Positions 1 to 5,512 of a stretch of DNA of 5,512 nucleotides are shown here, one piece after another. The stretch lies in the NCBI GenBank assembly GCA_020849075.1, contig JADLGZ010000149.1:1-5512 (forward strand). Direction: 5' to 3'. The number at the start of each line of letters is the position of its first letter. Positions within the stretch are counted from its first letter, which is position 1. Position numbers and translations under genes: made by a program. The notes beneath the pieces were generated by a model. That model was not told the DNA's origin. It made no database searches and saw only the letters and a program-made list of their open reading frames with translations. This DNA comes from Fimbriimonadaceae bacterium. GTDB lineage: Bacteria > Armatimonadota > Fimbriimonadia > Fimbriimonadales > Fimbriimonadaceae.

Positions 1-2868
1 GACTTGGTATTGGATTGGACGCCCGACGGCAAGATCGCCTACAGAACGCCATTCAACAGTCCCACTCAGCGAACGGCTTCGCTTTGGATAGTGGATCCGA
101 AAGGCGGTCAAGGAACCAAAACGGTCGTTGATGAAGTCGCTGATCTAAGCTATAGCTCGGACGGCGGTACGATTGCCTACAACCGCAATAACAGCCACCA
201 GTTCAACTGGCGACGCTATCGTGGTGGAACCCAAGGCCGCATTGCTTTCTACAACTTTGCCAAGAACACCTACGAAGAGATTCCGAGCAAGCTGGAAAAC
301 CGCTGGCAGCCGCAATGGATCGGCAATTCGGTTTACTACATTGGCGACAAAGACTTCGGGACGCGCAACATGTGGAAGTACGACATCGCTTCCAATCGCG
401 AATCGCGTATCACCGACTTCAAGGATGCCGACATCAAGAATCCGGCCGGCGATGACAAAACCCTGATTTGGGAACGAAACGGCTATTTGGAGACCCTGGA
501 CCTTGCCTCGGGCAAAGTCGAAAAGGTCAAGGCGTTTATCGGTAGCGACTTCGTGCCGTCTCGACCGCAGCTTCGAAACTTCGGCAACCAAGTGGCGAAC
601 TTTGGCATCAGCCCGACCGGTGCGCGCTTGGCGGTTGAAGCCCGAGGGGAGATCTTTAGTGTTCCAGCGAGAACGGGCGAGACCCGGAATCTGGTCAACG
701 CTCCCGCTAGTCGCGAGCGAATGCCTGAGTGGTCCCCCGACGGCAAGGTGATTAGCTACATCAGCGATGTTTCAGGTGAAAACCAGCTTTACACTCGCCC
801 TCAAATGGGCGGAGCGGCGAAATTGCACCGCGTCAGCAACCAGATCAATGGATACAGTTGGTCGCCCGATGGCAAGTACTTTGGTTACACAACGCAAGAC
901 TTCAAGCTGATCATCCACGAAGTCGCCACGGGTAAGGAGTCTCTCGTCGCGGAGAGCGAGTACCAGACCAACATGAGTTGGGACTGGGCGCCGAACTCGG
1001 ATTGGATTGTTTATTCCTGTGCATTACCCAATCTGCAAGGCGCGGTCTACTTGTATAACGTTGCCGGAAACAAGAGCACAAAAATCACGGAGGGTTATTA
1101 CAGCGACAACAGAGTCACGTTTGACCAAAACGGCAAGTACGTTTACTTCACATCCGTTCGAACCTTTGCGCCATTAAGTGGGGCTTTCGAGTTCATGATG
1201 AACATGGCCGATGGCGAGCGGGTCTACGCTATCGCGCTCAGCAAGGATGCGGCAAACCCCATGTTGCAGCCGGGTGACGAAGAACCGACCGGAGATGCCC
1301 CTGCTGCTGGCGGTGGAGCCGCCCCCGCGACCGACGCGCCAAAGGGTACACGCGTTGATCTCGATGGCATTGAAGATCGAGTCATTCCTCTTCAGCTTGG
1401 TGCTGACGCCTATCCTCTGATTTTGGGCTTGAACAACGGCGTCTTGATCTACAACGATGGCGTCCTCGGTATGTGGAGTTGGGCGGCCCGCCAGTTCTTG
1501 CCGATTTACCAAGGCGCGATCTCGGGGATCAATCTCAATGCCAAGCGCAACAAGGTTGCCATCAACACCGGACAATTCATTTCGTTGATGAATGTCGCTC
1601 CTGGGCAGGAGGCTGCATCGGGCCGCGTGAACATGGCGGGAGTTGAATATCAATGGGATCCCAAGGCCGAATGGAAGCAGATGTTTGGCGAAGTCTGGCG
1701 ATGGGAACGAGATGTCTTCTACGATCCCAAGTTGCTGGGCCTGGATTGGAACGCGATTGGAAAGCAATATGAGGCCATGTTGCCCTACGTTAGGCATCGC
1801 TCTGACCTGAACTATGTGTTCAGCCTTATGATCGGCGAACTTGGCACGGGTCACGCTTACGTGTCTGGTGGAGAAATGGGGCCAGGTGGGCCAAATGTTC
1901 CGGTCGGTCAACTCGGTGCCGACTTTGAGGTCGTTGGCAACAATGTTCGGTTCAAGAAGATCTACAAGGGCCTGAGTTTTGAAGAAGGTCGTCGAGGCCC
2001 TCTCGGAGAGCTCGGTGTAAACGTCAAGGACGGCGACTATTTGCTTGAAATTGATGGAGCACGGGTGGACCGCGATACCGATCCCGAAAGCTTGTTGCAG
2101 GGCAAAGTGGGCCGAACAGTTGTGCTGACGGTGAATTCATCTCCGGCAATGGCCGGGGCTCGAAAGGTCCGAGTTCGCCCGATTGCAAGTGAGTCTGAGC
2201 TCCGATACATCACGTGGGTCGAAAGTAATCGAGCCTATGTTGCGAAGCAGTCGGGGGGCCGAATTGGCTACCTTCACGTTCCCGATACATCCATGCCCGG
2301 TGTCATTGAGTTCATCAAGGGCTTCTATAGTCAAATTGACAAAGACGCGTGGGTGATTGACGAGCGCTTTAACGGCGGCGGAATGATTCCAACGTTCTTC
2401 ATTGAGTTCCTCCAGCGCGAAGTGATGGCCGGGTTCAAGGCTCGGGACACCAAACCCATCTTCTTCCCAACTGGGAACTTGACCGGGCCGAAGGCAATGC
2501 TCATCAACGAGCACGCCGGATCAGGTGGAGATATGTTCCCATGGCTCTTCAAGGAGCACAAACTGGGTCCGCTCATTGGCATGCGAACATGGGGTGGTTT
2601 GGTCGGAATCCAAGGTGGCGTGCCGCTTGTGGATGGTGGCCAAGTAACGGCCCCCGGCTTCGGAATCTACGACCCGTTCAAGGGAGCATGGGTGGCGGAG
2701 AACACGGGTATCTCTCCGGATATCCAAGTTGATAACCGACCCGACCAACTGGCAAAGGGACTTGATCCCCAGTTGGACCGAGCCTTGGCATACCTCGCGG
2801 AAGAGCTGAAGAAAGCACGCAAGCCGCTGAAGGTTCCGCCATTCCCAACGGCCAAGCCGGGCCAATAA
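1..2868 (+). CDS. Tricorn-like protease, S41 family (5'-partial)
   Basis: A large serine protease that by family trims peptides to short products. The frame is open from base 1, so the start lies upstream; Thermoplasma Tricorn is about 1,070 aa, so roughly 100-150 residues (including any export signal) are missing. Residues here are counted from the TTG at base 4. Residues 1 to about 400 are beta-propeller blades with WSPDG-type turns (243-247, 286-290; variants at 5-9, 328-332). An Ala/Gly/Pro/Asp-rich linker follows at 421-448, then more propeller to about 545. A C1 helical domain (556-620) ends in GELGTGHAYV, a PDZ-like domain spans about 635-730, and the C2 protease core spans 731-930. 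Catalytic residues by motif are His617, Ser840 in AGSGGD, Glu899 in ENTGISPD, and an oxyanion loop RFNGGG (788-793). Offsets to Thermoplasma H746, S965 and E1023 are consistent (129, 125, 124). Gly616 replaces that enzyme's Ser745. The gene ends with TAA facing the lpxL homologue. Family assignment is firm; substrate and location are unknown. Confidence 0.93.
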   Translation, partial: DLVLDWTPDGKIAYRTPFNSPTQRTASLWIVDPKGGQGTKTVVDEVADLSYSSDGGTIAYNRNNSHQFNWRRYRGGTQGRIAFYNFAKNTYEEIPSKLENRWQPQWIGNSVYYIGDKDFGTRNMWKYDIASNRESRITDFKDADIKNPAGDDKTLIWERNGYLETLDLASGKVEKVKAFIGSDFVPSRPQLRNFGNQVANFGISPTGARLAVEARGEIFSVPARTGETRNLVNAPASRERMPEWSPDGKVISYISDVSGENQLYTRPQMGGAAKLHRVSNQINGYSWSPDGKYFGYTTQDFKLIIHEVATGKESLVAESEYQTNMSWDWAPNSDWIVYSCALPNLQGAVYLYNVAGNKSTKITEGYYSDNRVTFDQNGKYVYFTSVRTFAPLSGAFEFMMNMADGERVYAIALSKDAANPMLQPGDEEPTGDAPAAGGGAAPATDAPKGTRVDLDGIEDRVIPLQLGADAYPLILGLNNGVLIYNDGVLGMWSWAARQFLPIYQGAISGINLNAKRNKVAINTGQFISLMNVAPGQEAASGRVNMAGVEYQWDPKAEWKQMFGEVWRWERDVFYDPKLLGLDWNAIGKQYEAMLPYVRHRSDLNYVFSLMIGELGTGHAYVSGGEMGPGGPNVPVGQLGADFEVVGNNVRFKKIYKGLSFEEGRRGPLGELGVNVKDGDYLLEIDGARVDRDTDPESLLQGKVGRTVVLTVNSSPAMAGARKVRVRPIASESELRYITWVESNRAYVAKQSGGRIGYLHVPDTSMPGVIEFIKGFYSQIDKDAWVIDERFNGGGMIPTFFIEFLQREVMAGFKARDTKPIFFPTGNLTGPKAMLINEHAGSGGDMFPWLFKEHKLGPLIGMRTWGGLVGIQGGVPLVDGGQVTAPGFGIYDPFKGAWVAENTGISPDIQVDNRPDQLAKGLDPQLDRALAYLAEELKKARKPLKVPPFPTAKPGQ

Positions 2869-2888
2869 GGGAGGCACTCTTCGCACTA

Positions 2889-2912
2889 GGGCCCGATCTA
2901 TGGATCGGGCCC
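2889..2912. terminator. Hairpin between convergent genes, probable bidirectional terminator
   Basis: A perfect inverted repeat: the arm GGGCCCGATC (2889-2898) pairs with GATCGGGCCC (2903-2912) around the 4-nt loop TATG. It starts 20 bp after the protease stop and lies 5 bp beyond the stop of the minus-strand acyltransferase gene, filling the convergent gap. This placement and the strong GC stem suggest that it ends transcription from both sides. Neither side has a true U-tract: the plus side continues GGGTCTTAC and the minus side TAGTGCGAAG. It may therefore be a U-less terminator or only an RNA 3'-end stabiliser. Confidence 0.7.
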
Positions 2913-2917
2913 GGGTC

Positions 2918-3814
2918 TTACAGGAGCCCCTTCTTCCGGGCATTCCGCCAGCGATCATGGAACCAAAGATATTGCTCGGGTGTCTTGGCGATCGCAGGCT
3001 CGAGGAATTGGTGATAGGCCCTCATCATCCCTTCTTCGAACTCAAAGTCAGGGTCCGGTGTGAGGCTGGGCGATATCTCTAACCGGTATTGATTTGGGCC
3101 CGTTCGGATCATAACGAAGGGAACGACCGGTGCTCCCGTGCGCTTGCTGATCGTGCCTGGCCCGAGTACCGTTCCGGCAGGGTGCCCAAAGAATGGGATA
3201 AAAATGTCATCTGCATTTTGGTCAGCAAGGAGCCCTACCAAGTCCCCCCGGCGGAGGACCTTGAGCATCTCCCTTGCGGCATTGCCACGAGATAGCACGT
3301 CCGCACCCGACGATGAACGCGCCTCCTTGAGCATGCCTTGGACGCCTTGGTCATCGGCATCGCGGGCGACTACCGCAAGTTTGAATCCAAGGAGAGGGAA
3401 GATCCCGGTCATGCGCTCCCAGTTCCCCATATGGCCCGTGAGCACGAGAGCTCCCTTGCCCTTTGATACCGCTGATCGTAAGTGTTCGAGCCCCACGATT
3501 TCCGTTGAGTCAAGTAGCTCCTGGTCGGTTCGGGTCTTGGATCGTAGGAAGTCAACACTTATGAGGGCGAAGTGTTCAAAACACCCCTTGGTAAGGGTAA
3601 GCCGCTCCGCAACAGTAAGATGTGGGAACGCAAGTCCAATATTCTTGAAGGCACGCTCACGTCGTGATTTCGCGACCTTGAAGATCAAGCGTCCCAGTTT
3701 CTTGCCAAACACTTCGGCTTGCTCAGGTGACTTCCTGAGTGCGACAGCTTGAATGCGACGGATGAGCCACTCCCCCGCTTTCCCCTCTAGTTTCTTTTTC
3801 CAAGCGGGTTTCAT
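2918..3814 (-). CDS. lpxL: LpxL/HtrB-type lipid A (lysophospholipid) acyltransferase
   Basis: Probably transfers a fatty acyl chain onto a hydroxyacyl chain of lipid A at the inner face of the cytoplasmic membrane, the last acylation stage of the pathway. The 298-aa length fits the LpxL/LpxM/LpxP family (about 300 aa). The catalytic HX4E motif is TGHMGNWE, with His128 and Glu133. Other family signatures are the basic stretch before NIGLAFPHLT (58-67), LADQN (196-200), IPFFGHPAGT (206-215) and the C-terminal PEQYLWFHDRWR (279-290). There is no clear N-terminal transmembrane helix as in E. coli LpxL; the first 45 residues look amphipathic and basic, so attachment is probably peripheral. ATG was chosen because it overlaps the lpxK stop as ATGA. 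The nearest purine-rich GAGGA lies 15 nt upstream, too far for a normal ribosome site, so translational coupling to lpxK is likely. The symbol is by family; the acyl donor and target position cannot be read from sequence, and a different lysophospholipid target remains possible. Confidence 0.88.
   Translation of the reverse strand: MKPAWKKKLEGKAGEWLIRRIQAVALRKSPEQAEVFGKKLGRLIFKVAKSRRERAFKNIGLAFPHLTVAERLTLTKGCFEHFALISVDFLRSKTRTDQELLDSTEIVGLEHLRSAVSKGKGALVLTGHMGNWERMTGIFPLLGFKLAVVARDADDQGVQGMLKEARSSSGADVLSRGNAAREMLKVLRRGDLVGLLADQNADDIFIPFFGHPAGTVLGPGTISKRTGAPVVPFVMIRTGPNQYRLEISPSLTPDPDFEFEEGMMRAYHQFLEPAIAKTPEQYLWFHDRWRNARKKGLL
3811..3814 (-). other. ATGA stop/start overlap coupling lpxK to lpxL
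   Basis: Read on the minus strand, the four bases ATGA contain both the start codon of the acyltransferase gene (3814-3812) and the TGA stop of lpxK (3813-3811). Such overlaps are typical of genes in one operon whose translation is coupled by re-initiation. This supports a single transcript in the order lpxK then lpxL. Confidence 0.9.
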
Positions 3815-4785
3815 CGCTTTCGCCGCAGTTCCTCAAGCTTCGCCGCCAATGAAGCCTTAAACTCTTCGTAGGGTTCAATGGTCACTCGGTAATGGGCCAC
3901 TTGGAAGCACCACCCGCTGAGATCCGTTCGGTCACGTATCTTGACCCAGTCCTTGCTCGTAACGACAATGGGCAGCTGTTGGATAAATGGCTTAAACAGA
4001 TCGGGTCTCGTGAGTTTGTCATGATCGGGAAGATGTCGTGAACGAAGGGTTCGGAAGCCTAGGGCGTCAAGGGTTGTGAGCAATCGGTGGGGCTTGGAGA
4101 TGGCGGTTAATACTTGGATGTCCTGAGGCGCAAACGCTAATTCATGTCCGCTGGCATCCAAGAACGTCGTTCCGTGATGCTTGAGCTTAAAAGAGCCGGG
4201 CAACAAGTAGTCCGCTCGCGATCGATGAGTTCGCGGTTGACGGTAGGGTCCGCCTGGTAGCACTAGCGAATTTGAAACTCGCTCAAGGTCGAGGAGGATG
4301 CTGATATCGTGCTGGAGGGGTTTGTGCTGGTATCCATCATCCATTACCAGGACTCCGTTTGGGAAACTCTCAGCGCATATCTGCGCGGCCAGCGTCCGGC
4401 GTCTTCCAACAATGATAGGGAGGTCGGGTTCGAGCCATCGCATAAGGGCCGGTTCATCGCCCCATTCCGCTGCCGATATAGCACCCGATGGAGCTAAGGT
4501 AGCAGCCTCAGAACGAGGTGCACCATAGCCGCTTGCACTGATAACTGGCAGCAACCCAATTTCGCGTAGGAGGCGACAGACGGCTAGAGTTGTGGGGGTC
4601 TTGCCCATGCCTCCCACAGTGAGGTTCCCAACGACCACGACGGGAATGTCTGGGATCAGAGGTCGGCGCAGGCCAGTATGGTAGACCGCTTCATAGCCCA
4701 TCCACCCAATGTAATAGATCGCAGAAAGCGGTGCCAAGAGGATGTTCTCGGCACAAAATTTCTGCGGATCAAGGTCAAGTGCCAC
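3811..4785 (-). CDS. lpxK: LpxK, tetraacyldisaccharide 4'-kinase
   Basis: Phosphorylates the 4'-hydroxyl of the tetraacyldisaccharide 1-phosphate with ATP to give lipid IVA, at the cytoplasmic face of the inner membrane. The 324-aa length is normal. Residues 13-37 form the hydrophobic N-terminal anchor. The P-loop is GNLTVGGMGKTPT (53-65; Lys62, Thr63). Further motifs are GDEPAL (109-114; Asp110, the probable catalytic Asp), VGRRR (126-130), MDDGYQHKPL (148-157), LPGGPYRQP (176-184), LPDHD (252-256; His255) and TSKDWVKI (276-283). Spacing from Lys62 through Asp110, Asp149/150 and His154 parallels the Aquifex aeolicus enzyme with a constant shift of 11, as I recall its numbering. Two usual motif residues differ: RGYG reads SGYG (Ser85), and the Glu after Arg in the LREP-type motif is Gln183. 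The start is GTG directly after an in-frame TGA, so no longer version exists; it gives the usual P-loop distance. No Shine-Dalgarno is visible. The gene overlaps the acyltransferase by 4 bp. Confidence 0.94.
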   Translation of the reverse strand: MALDLDPQKFCAENILLAPLSAIYYIGWMGYEAVYHTGLRRPLIPDIPVVVVGNLTVGGMGKTPTTLAVCRLLREIGLLPVISASGYGAPRSEAATLAPSGAISAAEWGDEPALMRWLEPDLPIIVGRRRTLAAQICAESFPNGVLVMDDGYQHKPLQHDISILLDLERVSNSLVLPGGPYRQPRTHRSRADYLLPGSFKLKHHGTTFLDASGHELAFAPQDIQVLTAISKPHRLLTTLDALGFRTLRSRHLPDHDKLTRPDLFKPFIQQLPIVVTSKDWVKIRDRTDLSGWCFQVAHYRVTIEPYEEFKASLAAKLEELRRKR

Positions 4786-4829
4786 TCAATAAAGTATGGC
4801 ATGACGGGCCTACTTGAACTTAGGAGTTA
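4786..4829 (-). promoter_or_regulatory. Short intergenic gap before lpxK, with a possible -10-like element
   Basis: This 44-bp gap separates the STN-protein stop from the lpxK GTG. On the minus strand it contains TACTTT (4796-4791), a TANNNT-type -10 match, ending 5 nt before the GTG. No AG-rich ribosome site is present in the last 15 nt. The gap could carry a promoter for a leaderless lpxK message, or simply be a spacer in a read-through operon. No convincing -35 element is seen. One hexamer match in a short AT-rich stretch is weak evidence. Confidence 0.25.
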
Positions 4830-5510
4830 CTAATCCGTGCTGACGTCAAACTTCTCAACAATGGGCTTAGCCCCCTTTGGCTGAAGGGCTAACGTTTGAC
4901 GATCGGTAAAGACAACTTCGAGCTTCAGACGATCGGCTATTGTTTTGAGGGCATAGCCTAGTGAAGTCGGATTCAGCTTGAAGTCAAGCTTGTAGAGAGG
5001 AATACGTTCATCCACCTCGACGTTAATCTTAGCTTGGTCACCAAGGTTCTTGATGATGGCCCTGAGGTCTACCTTGTTGTAAGTACCGCTTACCGCTCGC
5101 TGGAGCACGGCCTCGGAGAGCTTTCCGACTTTGGCGATCTGGGCACTTGGGTTGGGCGTTGTGGGCTTGTGGTCTGGCTGGGTTGTTGTCGTCTGAACGG
5201 GCCGGACCTTTGTGAAGTAGTAAATGTCGTTCTGTATTTCATAAGTCAAATTAGAGAGCCGGCACACGATTTCTAGAGTTTCGTCAAAGGCCATCGAGTT
5301 GAGCGATAGGTACAACTCGGACCGAGATAGATTCTCGAGAACGAAGTTCTTCTTGGCTTGAGTAAATAGATCGTGAAGAACCGCGCGAACATCGGAACCC
5401 TTAGAACTTATCGTAACTTGAGTTCCTTCGGTCTTTACCGGTTGGTTGTCTTGGGCCAAGCCGAGGAGTGGCAGGGCCATTAGGGATATAAGTAGGACAG
5501 CTTTGGTCAT
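4830..5510 (-). CDS. Exported protein with two STN-like (secretin/TonB N-domain) modules
   Basis: A 226-aa protein of unknown role. It starts with a signal peptide: a short basic n-region (MTK), a hydrophobic core to about residue 17 and a plausible signal peptidase I cut after GLA (17-19). There is no lipobox Cys, so it is probably periplasmic. Residues 30-102 resemble an STN domain (beta strand, helix with LHDLFTQAKKNFVLE, paired strands, helix DETLEIVCRL, final strands NLTYEIQNDIYYF). A Thr/Pro/Gln-rich linker (103-125) leads to a second module of the same shape (130-211: VDLRAIIKNLGDQAKINVEV, then LGYALKTIADRLKLEVVF). STN folds form the periplasmic ring of secretins and the signalling domain of TonB receptors, but neither barrel is present: the gene ends with TAG 44 bp before lpxK. 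The ATG lies 2 bp from the window edge, so its ribosome site is unseen; the signal peptide starting there supports it. It is co-directional with lpxK and possibly in the same operon. The domain call rests on sequence pattern only. Confidence 0.75.
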   Translation of the reverse strand: MTKAVLLISLMALPLLGLAQDNQPVKTEGTQVTISSKGSDVRAVLHDLFTQAKKNFVLENLSRSELYLSLNSMAFDETLEIVCRLSNLTYEIQNDIYYFTKVRPVQTTTTQPDHKPTTPNPSAQIAKVGKLSEAVLQRAVSGTYNKVDLRAIIKNLGDQAKINVEVDERIPLYKLDFKLNPTSLGYALKTIADRLKLEVVFTDRQTLALQPKGAKPIVEKFDVSTD

Positions 5511-5512
5511 GA

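Noticed and set aside
145..591. Minus-strand open frame of 148 codons within the protease gene
   Set aside because: Antisense to conserved propeller sequence, with no ribosome site or domain pattern.
22..882. Recurring DNA words around CCCGA(C/T)GGCAAG
   Set aside because: These encode the SPDGK/TPDGK turns of successive propeller blades and are a protein-level repeat, not a DNA repeat element.
1174..1911. Open frame of 245 codons on the minus strand opposite the protease gene
   Set aside because: It lies wholly antisense to a well-supported conserved coding region, has no recognisable domain, and its composition looks like a mirror of the real gene's codon use.
2869..2874. GGGAGG just after the protease stop, resembling a Shine-Dalgarno for a small downstream gene
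   Set aside because: No start codon lies at a suitable distance; the first ATG (2901) is within the hairpin and its frame is antisense to the acyltransferase gene.
3138..3752. Open frame of 204 codons on the plus strand opposite the acyltransferase gene
   Set aside because: The Arg/Ser/Pro-rich translation is typical of an antisense shadow; the minus-strand gene carries all the LpxL signatures.
4809..4824. Imperfect inverted repeat CCTA...TAGG before lpxK
   Set aside because: Only four outer base pairs with internal mismatches; too weak to support an operator or attenuator.
4830..5510. The STN-domain gene as the front piece of a frameshifted full-length secretin
   Set aside because: No secretin barrel remnant lies downstream in any frame; after 44 bp the sequence is intact lpxK.

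Overview
The window suggests a diderm (outer-membrane) bacterium, because it carries two lipid A biosynthesis genes and an exported protein with secretin/TonB-type N-domains. Base composition is moderate (about half G+C by eye). The combination of a bacterial Tricorn-type protease, LpxK/LpxL homologues that diverge from the proteobacterial ones, and a small tandem-STN protein points away from Proteobacteria. Armatimonadota (Fimbriimonadia-like) is my best guess, with Acidobacteriota or Planctomycetota as alternatives. This placement is an impression from protein style, not a demonstrated assignment.

Layout. Bases 1-2868 (+) hold most of a large Tricorn-like S41-family serine protease whose N-terminus lies upstream of the window. 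A perfect 10-bp GC-rich hairpin at 2889-2912 sits in the 49-bp gap between two convergent genes and is probably a shared terminator. The rest of the window is on the minus strand, read right to left. It begins with a 226-aa exported protein with two STN-like (secretin N-domain) modules (5510-4830). After a 44-bp gap comes lpxK, the lipid A 4'-kinase, with a GTG start (4785-3811). An ATGA overlap then leads into an LpxL/HtrB-type acyltransferase (3814-2918). No tRNA, rRNA, CRISPR array or insertion sequence was seen, and no non-coding stretch exceeds 50 bp.

How the genes fit together. LpxK phosphorylates the 4' position of the lipid A disaccharide and the LpxL-type enzyme adds a secondary acyl chain, so the overlapping pair forms a late lipid A unit. 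The STN-domain protein is co-directional and close enough to be co-transcribed. Whether it is functionally linked to the envelope or merely adjacent cannot be told here. The convergent protease gene is probably independent.

The window looks like ordinary core-genome envelope and protease content. I found no evidence of a new multi-gene system. The points worth a second look are residue-level departures in the protease (Gly where Thermoplasma Tricorn has the first Ser of its catalytic tetrad) and in LpxK (two canonical motif positions changed), the stand-alone tandem-STN architecture, and the GTG start of lpxK that lacks a visible Shine-Dalgarno.
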